Source: Microcoleus vaginatus WJT46-NPBG5 (GTDB lineage Bacteria > Cyanobacteriota > Cyanobacteriia > Cyanobacteriales > Oscillatoriaceae). From it: a stretch of DNA of 64,000 nucleotides. The stretch is from assembly GCA_019359355.1 (NCBI GenBank), contig JAHHHM010000018.1, positions 1 to 64,000 of the forward strand, in the 5' to 3' direction. The notes under the pieces were generated by a model, which saw nothing but the letters and a program-made list of their open reading frames with translations, did not search any database and was not told the DNA's origin. Positions 52,192-61,147 of the stretch are shown here, one piece after another. Positions within the stretch are counted from its first letter, which is position 1. Every line of letters begins with the position of its first letter. Made by a program: the position numbers and the translations under genes.

Positions 52192-52808
52192 ATGAATTTA
52201 GCTTTAATGAATCGGTTGAGTGACTGGAACCCGCAATGGTTTCCTGAACTCAAAGGCCGGCTTAAACTGCAAATTTTAGCAATTACCATTGCTACTTCTC
52301 TAATTTTTTAGGGGATGTTGGCGTTATTTTTCTACATCTTACTTCCGAGCGAAAAAGACTATTATAGCGATTATCAGCTTTGTCGCCCGATTGGCGTTGG
52401 TCAAGTTGGATTCTGATGGGGCCGGCTGATACTGGCAAATTCCAGGCGATTACAAGTTTTGTCCTGAGCTTAAATTTAATCTTGATATATTCCCTAATCG
52501 CCCAACTAATGCTGTTGGTGAAAACTAAAAAACGGGCAATGCTCGCGTTTAATGCTGTCGCGCTTGCCATTTTAGCGCCACCGCTTGTTTTAATTCTGCT
52601 GTCTATTGACCCTAAAGTGCAGAGCACGGTGTGGCTGCTTTTTACCGGCACTTGGCCGGCTTGACAATACGCATCTGCCATGTCCGTTTTTCTAGCCTTC
52701 CTCGGTCAGTTGATTGTTATATCCTTGTTAAGTCTGCAATTGAGGCGGCAGCTAGGAAAAGCCGGTGAATCTGCTTCAAAATCCTTGCTAACTTCATCTC
52801 CTTCTTAA
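52192..52808 (+). pseudogene. Decayed tandem copy of the ABC-2 permease gene
   Basis: The 5' part (NPQWFPELKGRLKLQILAI) mirrors the intact permease start. It hits an in-frame TAG (52309-52311) where the paralogue has Gln, then continues LFFYILLPSEKDYY and breaks. Most of the central ~450 residues are missing. From ~52400 the C-terminal region resumes in another frame (LIAQLMLLVKTKKRAMLAFN, LAPPLVLILLSIDPK), crosses a TGA at 52662-52664 and ends with LRRQLGKAGESASKSLLTSS, paralleling LTKQLRKAGESASKALIAGK of the intact copy. So it has a nonsense mutation, a large deletion and a second stop: a clear pseudogene from tandem duplication. Confidence 0.9.
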
Positions 52809-53781
52809 CCAAACTCATCTTTATTCTTTTGCCAAACGTATCATCGCTTACATTAAGTAAGGCGACGATATGCTTCAGCCCTGGACTATTGGCGCTCGTT
52901 TTGTTCCAAAGGGTAAAGCGTGAAAGGAGACATCAACAACTGTTCTCCCTTCACGCTTCGCTGAATATCAATATCAAAAATTGGTGTAAAATATTAATAG
53001 GCTCATTTATTAATGGCTGTGAAGTTAGTGTAAAGATTGACAGAATCCAGTAAAGATATCGGTAAGCTTCCGATTTGATGTAAGAGTGTCAAGGCAATAC
53101 TCAAGCTGAGGCTGAGCGGATAAACACAGTGATAAATTCAGTTTGCCGCCTTGTTTGCGGCTGTTACCAAAGAGGTTTTGAATAGCAATTGTATAGCTTT
53201 TGCATCGTGCTACACAAGATTGCCAACCGCTTGCTTCACCCATATACAGGCGGATTCCTGGGAATTCATTGATAGTTTAAAAACCTTGAGAGCAAGCAAA
53301 ATAGATGTGCCGGCTCGTTGACAACACGAAAGAGACTTCAGTAAATTACCTCTTGACACATAATCCCAAACCTGTGGCGCTCATCTCCCCTGCCGTTGTT
53401 ACAAGCCTCCCCGTGGAGATTCTCTAAAATCCTGCGAGTTGTTGTGCCGGCAGAGTACAATGAGCGCATAGATACAACTTTTGAACAAACGTGAACCAGC
53501 CCGAAAATCTAGCCGAACCCTTGCCTGTTATAGTGGACGCAGCCGGTCGATATTTAACCCTTTTCAAGCTAAACTGTCAGAGCAAGAGCGAAAAATAAGC
53601 ACAGTTCGGAGGCAATGAAAATTGAAGAAAGAGACAGTTGATGACTGAATCCCTCTGAACCCTGTACGCGAGACTGATCAGTCACTTTTGAATGGGGTAA
53701 GAGACTCGCATCAACCCCCCATCAGGTCTGAGAATGATTCACAAAGCATTTGAAAAGTTACCTCCTCAGGAGAAGTCACCT
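52809..53781. other. About 970 bp without a supported gene
   Basis: It contains a hairpin AAGCGTGAAAGGAGA / TCTCCCTTCACGCTT (52916-52930/52944-52958, one mismatch), and a 12-bp palindrome GACTGATCAGTC at 53672. Short open frames here lack protein-like composition. The promoter of the next gene probably lies in the last 300 bases. Confidence 0.5.
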
Positions 53782-54090
53782 ATGCTAAACCGCAAGATCT
53801 ATCAACTCTGTTGCGATGGTCGTGAAATCTGTGTTTTCTTGCGGGACCAGCAACGTTGGATTGAACGCGCTCGTATCATTGACATTGAAGGCGATTTGGT
53901 AACGATGCGCTATGAAACCGACGAAGAAGACGAAGTCTGTTCATGGGAAGAGATGGTTCGCTTAGAAAGCATTGGTGCAATTACCCAGAAATTAGCTTCA
54001 GTCCCACGCGGCAACGTTGAACCCCTAGTTTCCGACGATTGTCCGGAAGCCGAACAAATTCGCAATCCTTCAGACTCCAATCAAGACTAA
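53782..54090 (+). CDS. Small conserved cyanobacterial protein (possibly DUF6679)
   Basis: The ~102-residue acidic protein (MLNRKIYQLCCDGREICVFL, later RWIERARIIDIEGDLVTMRYE and CSWEEMVRLESIGAI) matches a small protein that I recall as present in nearly all filamentous cyanobacteria. The central part looks like a small beta-barrel (SH3/Tudor-like). ATG 53782 has AGGAG upstream; an in-frame ATG at 53734 would add 16 residues. Function unknown. Confidence 0.7.
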   Translation: MLNRKIYQLCCDGREICVFLRDQQRWIERARIIDIEGDLVTMRYETDEEDEVCSWEEMVRLESIGAITQKLASVPRGNVEPLVSDDCPEAEQIRNPSDSNQD

Positions 54091-54394
54091 AAAGCCGAGA
54101 AGGGGAAACGGTGAACGGTGAAAGCAGGACTCGCCCTCATCCCTGATCCTCTTCTTTTTTTCCTGCTAGCAAAACAGTTTCAGATTGACGTGGGAGACTA
54201 CCGGCGTCGAACTGGAACTGTCGCTTTTTTTATAGGGTTCGTCGAATTGTTATGGCTGTAAAATAATATGAAGTACGTTTAATTAGCCATTGTTAATCAA
54301 AAATCACCCTGTTTAACCAGCAGCGACCTAGTTAAATCTCAATCGTTTATTAACTTTTTTTGATTAAGCGAGCGTTTAAAAGAAAATTAAATAA
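54091..54394. other. Convergent intergenic region
   Basis: No gene and no clear terminator. The last 150 bases are AT-rich. Confidence 0.45.
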
Positions 54395-56047
54395 CTATTC
54401 GTCATCGTCATCCTGAGCTTGTGCCGGTGGGGGCGCTTGAATTGGCTCAAAAACTGGACAATAGCCATCGCTCGTCACCTTGAACCCAAAAAGCGGTGAA
54501 GCTTGGTTCCAACAGCGCTGTCCTCGGTAGTGCCGGCAGTTGCCGCAGCACTCAATGTCAACCGGCACATCGCGCTCGCTAGCCTGACTCAGCAATTCCC
54601 GCTGCGATAGCCCCCGCAACACCAATTCCTCACCCTGCCAGCGGGCCTCCACCAAACCCGTATCTGCAAAATGCGGCCAGCGTGGATCAGCGGAGATCGC
54701 CTCCGGGAAGGTAATCGTCACCACCGTCCCCTGTTCCGTTAGCTCCCCTTCATAGTGCGTATCCGCCACCTCTGGCTGCATAAACGTCTCCCCAATCGGA
54801 AGTTCCACAAGGGTGCCGGCAGCAGGCAAATGCAACTGGTAGCGGTTACGCAACTCATCCAAATTTGTCAGATCAGCCAAATAATTTGGAGACCCGTGAA
54901 CAAAAATGACGTGCTGGGGGCGCAAATTATGGATCAGCTGCGTTGTAGCGGGGCCATCACAGTGCTGAGCCAGTAAATACGTTTCGACCGTAATTGAGGT
55001 TAGGGGTTGGGGGTGCAGAGTCAGCAGTTGATGGTTAACGAGTGGCTGACCGGGATGTTCAGGCATTAACACCAACCAAGGGCCGGTGTCTGGTTGGCAG
55101 AACTCGCTCAAATCAGCGGTATCGTCGGTAATTACGATACAGGGAGACTTCCCAATAGAACTGCGCTGTTCTGGACTTAGCCGGCGCACACGCGGACGCA
55201 CCCGCTCATCCCAAAACAAAGGTTGGTGTCGGGCAAAATTTTGTACCGATGTGGGTAACTGGGGCAAAAGCTCCAAATACGCATCACAGCCGGTGGCCAC
55301 CGCACCATCCACCCAAATATCCATATCGCGCCCTGTGAAGTGATGGTGACTCCGCAGCAGCATCAGCATTTCTTGCCCTAAACCCAGTGCCGATGTCGGC
55401 AGCAGGACGCAGCGCCGCTGGGCAATTGCCTGATTGATTCGCTCCGCCAGCTGGTTTTCTTGGTTGCGCCGATGAGGATAGCGAGCTGTGCCGTAACTGC
55501 CTTCTAAAATGAGGACATCCGGCCCTAACCCCCGTAATTCCTCTAAAGGCAACCCGTCTACTAACCGCGAGTTCGATAAGAAACAGTCGCCGGTATACAG
55601 CAATGAGTAAGTTCGCTGCGGCGCGGTGTAAGTTAGCAAAATTGCTGCGCCTCCAGGCAAATGGCCGGCAGGGTAGAGTTGAGCACCCAGTCCGGTGCGA
55701 AACTCTACTGGCGATCGCCAAGGCAGCGCCTGACAGAAGAATAGTTTTTCTGCCGGCTCCACATCTGGCCAATTTAGCGGCAACAACTGAGTGGTTACCT
55801 CAGTGCCGTAAATTGGCAATTTTGGGTATGCCTGGTGGAGCGCAAGCAAACCCCTAGCATGATCGGGATGGGCGTGGGTACACAGCACTAAATCTGCCGG
55901 TAGCGGCAAGCTGCGCTCCGACACCAAGGGTGAGATATCTTCTAATCCACAGTCGAGTAAGATGCGGTATGGACCCATCCGCACCAGCAAGCACACCCCT
56001 TCATCTGCATGACCAACCCCATAGGGTAAACATTCGAGTTCTATCAC
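54395..56047 (-). CDS. Beta-CASP-like metallo-beta-lactamase-fold hydrolase
   Basis: The 550-residue protein has the zinc motif HxHxDH as CTHAHPDHARG (H58, H60, D62, H63), the later PAGHLPGGAAILL and YTGDCFLSNS, and a mid-domain resembling beta-CASP (LEGSYGTARYPHRRNQENQL, LLPTSALGLGQEML). It also has FVHGSP near 395. This is the CPSF73/RNase J-like exonuclease group acting on RNA. Unusual is the C-terminal extension with a cysteine cluster (CCGNCRHYRGQRC and GYCPVFE, ~499-535) that could bind metal, followed by an acidic DDDDE end. Substrate unknown. Confidence 0.88.
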   Translation of the reverse strand: MIELECLPYGVGHADEGVCLLVRMGPYRILLDCGLEDISPLVSERSLPLPADLVLCTHAHPDHARGLLALHQAYPKLPIYGTEVTTQLLPLNWPDVEPAEKLFFCQALPWRSPVEFRTGLGAQLYPAGHLPGGAAILLTYTAPQRTYSLLYTGDCFLSNSRLVDGLPLEELRGLGPDVLILEGSYGTARYPHRRNQENQLAERINQAIAQRRCVLLPTSALGLGQEMLMLLRSHHHFTGRDMDIWVDGAVATGCDAYLELLPQLPTSVQNFARHQPLFWDERVRPRVRRLSPEQRSSIGKSPCIVITDDTADLSEFCQPDTGPWLVLMPEHPGQPLVNHQLLTLHPQPLTSITVETYLLAQHCDGPATTQLIHNLRPQHVIFVHGSPNYLADLTNLDELRNRYQLHLPAAGTLVELPIGETFMQPEVADTHYEGELTEQGTVVTITFPEAISADPRWPHFADTGLVEARWQGEELVLRGLSQRELLSQASERDVPVDIECCGNCRHYRGQRCWNQASPLFGFKVTSDGYCPVFEPIQAPPPAQAQDDDDE

Positions 56048-56691
56048 GTTCGCGTCACCTCTCCCCTGGAGAACTATTCAGTTTTCGGCAAACGTTCCAG
56101 CGTAGCTTCACCGGAGCCAAATCTAAGTTCTCGTTTGTAGATATCAAAGCCGGTGGCAGCTCATGACAGAGCATTCTCAATCTGGCTGCTGCTTACACTG
56201 ATGTTTTTGATGCTACCAAGGTTGGGGATCACTGTAGAATTTTTTGCCGGCGCTAACTTGCTGGCCAAGGTGGAACAGGGACGGAACAACACACACTCTT
56301 GATACCGGCATTTCACCCATCTGGGCCGTATTAACAGTTTTACCAGTTTACGAATTTGCACTTAATTTACATCTATTTTTTATAAAATATTTTTGAAGTT
56401 ACGATTTCATAGAATATATATCTTGATGATTAAATTTTGCATGAGCAAGTTAAATGCATGACTTTTTTAAAAATCGCCCTTCCGATGCCTCCGCTCTACA
56501 ACCACCGAAAAATCAGGTAATACTGTTGTCAGAATCTTTGCAAATTTGACCCAAAGGGCTGACAAGCCGACAGCGATTAATTCATCATTGAATTGATTTT
56601 GGTGGCCTTCATAAGTATTTATGCTGGGGTCCCGCTCTCAAGAAAAATCAAAGGTCAGGAGCAACTGACAGATGAGAAAGGATAAAAAGTC
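56048..56691. promoter_or_regulatory. Divergent upstream region of the metallohydrolase and lyase genes
   Basis: About 640 bp without a gene. The 56355-56460 part is very AT-rich and includes two TGCATGA copies 19 bases apart. The promoters of both flanking genes should lie here. Confidence 0.4.
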
Positions 56692-57246
56692 ATGTCTCTA
56701 CATAAGTTTCAACAATTTTTTGACTGTTGCGTCGGCACATGGAAAACAGAACGCACCTACCACTACCTGACTCACCAGGAAGTAGAGCGCTCACGCACCG
56801 AATTTACCATCCAACCCCTGGTTTTCGATCTCAAAGTCAAGGTGCTAGCGGATAACGGGCGCACACCGCCTTCCAACTTAGCCCAACTACCGGGATACCA
56901 TTTAGCTTTTCAGACCATATCTGAGAAAGGTGAACAAGTCTCTCAACAGTTGAATATGCTATTTGTGCCCACCGATAGCGAGTCGCCGGTTTTGGAAGGA
57001 GATTACCTGCGGGATAGAGCTTATGAAGAAGCCAAACCCATCGTGGCTCATTTTCGCTTCGATACCAAAACCCAAGAGCTGTTAATGACAACTCACTACA
57101 CTCGTGTTGTCTCCGTCGATTCGATTACCCTAATCAACCCTGAGTTGAGAATCCGTAAGATTGTCAACTATCAACGACCCCCAGAAGGCAAGCCTTTGGA
57201 AAACGTTGTCTTGGTTGGCTTTGGCGTCGAACAGAAAGCTGTTTAA
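56692..57246 (+). CDS. CpcS/CpeS-type phycobiliprotein lyase
   Basis: The 184-residue protein has the family start KFQQFFDCCVGTWKTERTYH and QEVERSRTEF, with a lipocalin-like beta-barrel pattern (LAFQTISEKGEQVSQQLNML, AHFRFDTKTQELLMTTHY, LRIRKIVNYQRPPEG). CpcS/CpeS lyases attach phycobilins to Cys of phycobiliproteins. The subgroup cannot be fixed from sequence alone. A CpcD-domain phycobilisome protein is encoded ~1.1 kb downstream. Its own terminator follows. Confidence 0.87.
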   Translation: MSLHKFQQFFDCCVGTWKTERTYHYLTHQEVERSRTEFTIQPLVFDLKVKVLADNGRTPPSNLAQLPGYHLAFQTISEKGEQVSQQLNMLFVPTDSESPVLEGDYLRDRAYEEAKPIVAHFRFDTKTQELLMTTHYTRVVSVDSITLINPELRIRKIVNYQRPPEGKPLENVVLVGFGVEQKAV

Positions 57247-57263
57247 CAGCGAGTGGCTATCGC

Positions 57264-57309
57264 ACGCACCTCAAAGGCATTCCACGGAATGGCCCTGGAG
57301 GTGCGTTTT
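57264..57309 (+). terminator. Terminator of the lyase gene
   Basis: ACGCACCTC/GAGGTGCGT form a perfect 9-bp stem (57264-57272/57298-57306) with a nested CATTCC/GGAATG hairpin, followed by TTTC. Confidence 0.75.
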
Positions 57310-57587
57310 CGCTGTTTACGCCGGCACTGCTTACGCCTACGATTCTGAGAAGATGGCAAGTTTTTACCGGCCAGTCTGATGAAAATTTACAATTCTTCAT
57401 GATCCCCGTTAGTGCAGCATTGTATAAATAATTTGCAAAGATGTAAAAAACTCAAAGAATCAAACTCATGCAAGCTAAAGCTTTCTTAACCGGCTAAGGC
57501 CGACTGGCGAGAAATTTTGTTAAGTTTATTTACATTTTTCAAATATTTTTCTGAGTTGAGTTTGTTTAAACCCAGGAGATAGTTTTA

Positions 57588-57662
57588 ATGACTTTTGAAT
57601 CGACTTCCCAATTAAGCAGCGGCTTCTTTCAACACACATCCCCTGCCAAAGTAGCGATGTAA
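57588..57662 (+). CDS. 24-residue micro-ORF with a good SD
   Basis: AGGAGA lies eight bases before ATG 57588; the frame ends at TAA 57660-57662 and encodes MTFESTSQLSSGFFQHTSPA plus KVAM. No family recognised. It could be a small protein or the stump of a decayed gene; the region that follows contains broken genes. Confidence 0.35.
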   Translation: MTFESTSQLSSGFFQHTSPAKVAM

Positions 57663-57794
57663 CAATAATTCGTAAAGTTGTCGCATCAAAAATCAGAAAT
57701 CATGCTATTCTGACTACCTTTAAATTAGGCAACTTTAGACAAAGATTTTGTTTGACAAGGTTTTTAGCAATTAAAAAAGTTAGGAGAAACCCAG

Positions 57795-57960
57795 ATGGTA
57801 AAAGCAGATTCAGCCGTTGAATTCGGACTTCAGTCATTTTCAGGAAAATCTATCAAATGCTGGAGTAACAGCAGGTCAAATTAAACGTAAAATATTAGAT
57901 CCCTACCCCAACCCCGACCTGCTGAAAAACTATTCTCTACCCCCGTTACAAGGCGGTTAG
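57795..57960 (+). pseudogene. Small gene with a +1 frameshift
   Basis: An SD (AGGAG) precedes ATG 57795; the frame reads MVKADSAVEF and then becomes nonsense, stopping after 35 codons at most. From 57826 the next frame (offset by one base) continues smoothly as DFSHFQENLSNAGVTAGQIK, then RKILDPYPNPDLLKNYSLPP, to TAG 57958-57960. The second part has clear protein character. One extra base near 57825 would explain this; a programmed frameshift or sequencing error are alternatives. Family not recognised. Confidence 0.55.
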
Positions 57961-58168
57961 AAGGTTAGGTTTTTGGTGGATTTTATAGATGTCGCTCTAC
58001 TGAATGCAAAACTCTGTATGAGCGGGTTGAATCACAATGCCGGTGAGAAAATCCAAATAGTCGGTAAACCCGCCTCTACAAAATTTAAAATTCTGGACAA
58101 AAGCGACATTGGGTGTTAAAAGCACAAACTCTACCCTCTGTTTATCTATTTCTTCGAGGTGCTTTTCC

Positions 58169-58252
58169 ATGTTGGGTATAACAACGACCGGCATGATCGG
58201 CGCGACTGGCTGCGACAAGCGCACCGTGAGCATAGAGGTGAAGGGGTTTTGA
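58169..58252 (+). pseudogene. Truncated duplicate of the CpcD-domain gene start
   Basis: MLGITTTGMIGATGCDKRTV followed by SIEVKGF and stop parallels MLGTTTTGISALSDYNNRVV / FIEVKGG of the gene at 58336. The preceding TTCGAGGT RBS region is also shared. The copy ends in a stop after 27 residues, lacking the KVPYSRL core. Confidence 0.7.
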
Positions 58253-58335
58253 AAGCTAAATTCCAAAAAGGGTTGGGTTGCAGAGGGTGGGTTAAAGTCT
58301 TGCTCTTTTAATTGCTGAATTCGAGGTATTTATAT

Positions 58336-59949
58336 ATGTTGGGTACGACAACCACAGGAATTTCGGCTTTAAGTGACTATAACAACCGCGTTGTGTTTAT
58401 AGAGGTGAAGGGGGGCGCAGATCACGACTTGATGCGAACCAGCCACTATACCCTAAAAGTTCCTTATAGCCGGCTGTCTCAGACCATCCAGCGAATCAGC
58501 CGCATGGGGGGCCATATTGCGAGTGTCAAGCTGGAATCATCTCTTCAAGTCGTTGAGCCGGCTGCATATTCCACTCAGCCAATGGTAGCAGAGGCACCCA
58601 GCAGCCTCGCAGAAGCCCCCTCTGAAAATCTGGTGGAGGCATCAGCACCAACATCTGAAACAACTGTAGAACCAGAGGCAGTGGCAGAAATCGTAGATGA
58701 ACCGGCTGCTGAACACGAAGAACTGCCAGAGATTGATGCCAATGTAACGGCTGAATCTCAAACAACTCCAGAAATCGTAGATGAGCCGGCTGCTGAACAT
58801 GAAGAAGTGCCAGAGATTGACGCCAGTGTAACGGCTGAATCTCAAACAACTTCTGAAACAACTGCGGAACCAGAGGCAGTGGCAGAAATCGTAGATGAGC
58901 CGGCTTCTGAACACGAAGAAGTGCTAGAGATTGATGCCGGTGTAACGGCTGAATCTCAAACAACTGCGGAACCAGAGGCAGTGGCAGAAATCGTAGATGA
59001 GCCGGCTTCTGAACACGAAGAAGTGCTAGAGATTGATGCCGGTGTAACGGCTGAATCTCAAACAACTTCTCAAACAACTGCTCAACACGAAGAAGTGCCA
59101 GAGATTGATGCCGGTGTAACGGCTGAATCTCAAACAACTCCAGAAATCGTAGATGAGCCGGCTGCTGAACATGAAGAAGTGCCAGAGATTGACGCCAGTG
59201 TAACGGCTGAATCTCAAACAACTTCTGAAACAACTGCGGAACCAGAGGCAGTGGCAGAAATCGTAGATGAGCCGGCTGCTGAACCCGAAGAAGTGTCAGA
59301 GATTGATACCAATGTAACGGCTGAATCTGATACAACTGCGGAACCAGAGGCAGTGGCAGAAATCGTAGATGAGCCGGCTGCTGAACATGAACAAGCGCCA
59401 GAGATTGATGCCAATGTAACGGCTGAATCTCAAACAACTCCAGAGGCAGTGGCAGAAATCGTAGATGAGCCGGCTGCTGAACATGAACAAGCGCCAGAGA
59501 TTGATGCCAATGTAACGGCTGAATCTGATACAACTGCGGAACCAGAGGCAGTGGCAGAAATCGTAGATGAGCCGGCTGCTGAACATGAAGAAGTGCCTGA
59601 GATTGATGCCAGTGTAACGGCTGAATCTGAAATAGTCCCAGAAGCAGCAGTTGCCCCACAACCAGAACCAGAAGTGCAGGTTGCCCAAGTAGATGAGCCG
59701 GCCAAACAGCCAACCGACGAGCAAGTGCTGTCTCCAGAAATTATCCCTAACCTTGAGATCGCATCTGAACCCGCATCACCAGATGCCGGTGTAGCCGAAC
59801 CTAAAACCACAGCTTCTAAGACAACAAAAGGCAAAACCGGCACCCAAACCACCAAAGGCAAAAAAACTACCAAAACCACTAAAAGCAAAAAAACTTCTCA
59901 AAGCAGCCGGAGCAAAAAAGGGCGAAAATCAGCGTCCAATGACTCCTAA
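58336..59949 (+). CDS. CpcD-domain phycobilisome-linker-like protein with acidic repeats and Lys-rich tail
   Basis: The ~537-residue protein begins with a CpcD-like linker domain (residues 1-~75): MLGTTTTG start, FIEVKGG, then YTLKVPYSRLSQTIQRISRM and GGHIASVKL, as in CpcD/ApcC small linkers. Residues ~100-470 are a Glu/Ala/Thr-rich repeat with unit EPEAVAEIVDEPAAEHEEVP-EIDA-VTAESQTT: ten VTAES and nine EIVDEPA copies. The last ~45 residues are Lys/Thr/Ser-rich (TTKGKKTTKTTKSKKTSQSS). ATG 58336 has GAGG upstream; a TTG at 58312 is unlikely. Known CpcD proteins are ~80-90 residues or fused to FNR; I do not know this fusion. Role inferred: cap of a phycobilisome rod tethered by a long charged arm. 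Confidence 0.75.
   Translation: MLGTTTTGISALSDYNNRVVFIEVKGGADHDLMRTSHYTLKVPYSRLSQTIQRISRMGGHIASVKLESSLQVVEPAAYSTQPMVAEAPSSLAEAPSENLVEASAPTSETTVEPEAVAEIVDEPAAEHEELPEIDANVTAESQTTPEIVDEPAAEHEEVPEIDASVTAESQTTSETTAEPEAVAEIVDEPASEHEEVLEIDAGVTAESQTTAEPEAVAEIVDEPASEHEEVLEIDAGVTAESQTTSQTTAQHEEVPEIDAGVTAESQTTPEIVDEPAAEHEEVPEIDASVTAESQTTSETTAEPEAVAEIVDEPAAEPEEVSEIDTNVTAESDTTAEPEAVAEIVDEPAAEHEQAPEIDANVTAESQTTPEAVAEIVDEPAAEHEQAPEIDANVTAESDTTAEPEAVAEIVDEPAAEHEEVPEIDASVTAESEIVPEAAVAPQPEPEVQVAQVDEPAKQPTDEQVLSPEIIPNLEIASEPASPDAGVAEPKTTASKTTKGKTGTQTTKGKKTTKTTKSKKTSQSSRSKKGRKSASNDS
58660..59640 (+). repeat. In-frame coding minisatellite of the CpcD fusion
   Basis: Ten related units of variable length, including a near-identical ~150-bp block present at ~58751 and again 372 bases later (~59123). 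All changes keep the frame, so it is under selection for the protein. Confidence 0.85.
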
Positions 59950-60152
59950 GCTATCTCAGCGCAGCCGTCATCATCGCGCCTTTAGCCAATCTTGCCCGGT
60001 GCTGACGGTTAATCATCAAATGCAGCAACACAAGCGCTCAGGCACCAGCGTGAACCTGTGAGCGAACAGGCGGCAGACCCAATTTGGAGGTGGCCACAGA
60101 CAAGCTGACAGCACATAACTTGTCTGAGTCACAACCAAATAGCCGGGGGGCC

Positions 60153-60557
60153 TTAAGAAAATGATGAAACGCTTTTCCCTTGGGCTGCCAGAAATTCCCG
60201 CAAACGAAGCAAGTTAAAAGTTTGGCCTAAATTGAGTGGCAGCAAAGAGATCCCTTCGAGACGGGACTGCACCCAACCATCGCCCCAATACCACTCGTGA
60301 AATCCGTCAATTCCCTGACTTAATAACAGACGCAGACAGTTAGGTTCCGCAACATCTACCAGGTGTTGAATTACCACCGGCCCTATTGAACTGGTAAATG
60401 TCAAACCAGAATGAAACTGTTCGGGCAGTCCAGGGGTAAAACGTTGGGGCCACAACCACTGCTGTAGCAAAGCAGGACGGAGCAGACTATCCCCAATAGT
60501 CGATGCCGGTGCTTCCACCTCAATTCGCAATTGGGTTTGTTGAAAAGTCCCTAGCAT
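60153..60557 (-). CDS. SRPBCC-like cyanobacterial protein
   Basis: The ~134-residue protein (MLGTFQQTQLRIEVEAPAST, later RPALLQQWLWPQRFTPGLPE and EWYWGDGWVQSRLEGISLLP) resembles START/SRPBCC-fold proteins in its pattern of Trp and alternating strands, with a closing helix (NLLRLREFLAAQG). An in-frame ATG at 60599 would add a charged 14-residue leader. A cavity-binding role is assumed from the fold only. Confidence 0.6.
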   Translation of the reverse strand: MLGTFQQTQLRIEVEAPASTIGDSLLRPALLQQWLWPQRFTPGLPEQFHSGLTFTSSIGPVVIQHLVDVAEPNCLRLLLSQGIDGFHEWYWGDGWVQSRLEGISLLPLNLGQTFNLLRLREFLAAQGKSVSSFS

Positions 60558-60593
60558 AAAGAATTTGCGCTTTTTAGAGTCATCCTTCCAGTT

Positions 60594-61147
60594 TGACACT
60601 CTCCGCGCTGATAGCGCAGCGGGGTGTTAAGCTGATACGCATTTAATTTTTTACCTTGATTGAGGGAGAAAGCGAAAGAAGGAGAGACTGGGAGAGGAAT
60701 GGAAGATTTGGGGTTATCTGTAAAAAATGCGAATTAAATGTGTTTTAGCTTAGCCCTAGGGACGGAAATTGTTAAGAGATTTCCCCTCTCAAAGGTTGAG
60801 CCAGCACCACCCTAAATTTTCTGATTAAATCATCCTCCTTGCTTATATACTTCCTAAAAATATTCAGGCCGGCATTTGTAGCATCGGCGTTGACGATTGA
60901 ACCTTTAGCGCTACGCGACAGTCCGAGGTTAATACCTTTGCCGCTGATATTCATATTTGCCAGGATTGCTGATATTCCATACAGACCAAAACTTTCCATC
61001 GGGAAAAATCTTATTTTTAAGGGAAAAATCCCTAAAATTTCTAATTTTCACGTTCCACTTATTACCGTTGCCGTCTCCCCTCACTTCCCATCAAACCAAC
61101 TCTAAAATAAGGAAAGCGGGAATTGTTAAGAAACGTTAGGATTTCTC
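60594..61147. other. Intergenic region with hairpin, upstream of hslO
   Basis: A hairpin around 60596-60627 contains GATAGCGCAGCG (60610-60621), shared with the element at 46703. Open frames near 60772-60999 (minus) and 60839-61105 (plus) overlap each other and do not look like genes. The hslO promoter probably lies in the last 100 bases. Confidence 0.45.

Noticed and set aside
53025-53243. Minus-strand 72-codon frame
   Set aside because: Composition and lack of RBS suggest chance; no family seen.
57997-58266. Minus-strand open frame of 89 codons
   Set aside because: It overlaps the truncated linker copy on the plus strand, which explains the sequence better.
58526-59713. Long minus-strand open frame of 395 codons
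   Set aside because: It is antisense to the repeat region of the CpcD fusion; its His/Leu/Gln-rich repeat is just the complement of the repeat codons.
60772-60999. Minus-strand 75-codon frame before hslO
   Set aside because: No SD, overlaps an equally poor plus-strand frame and has no recognised family.
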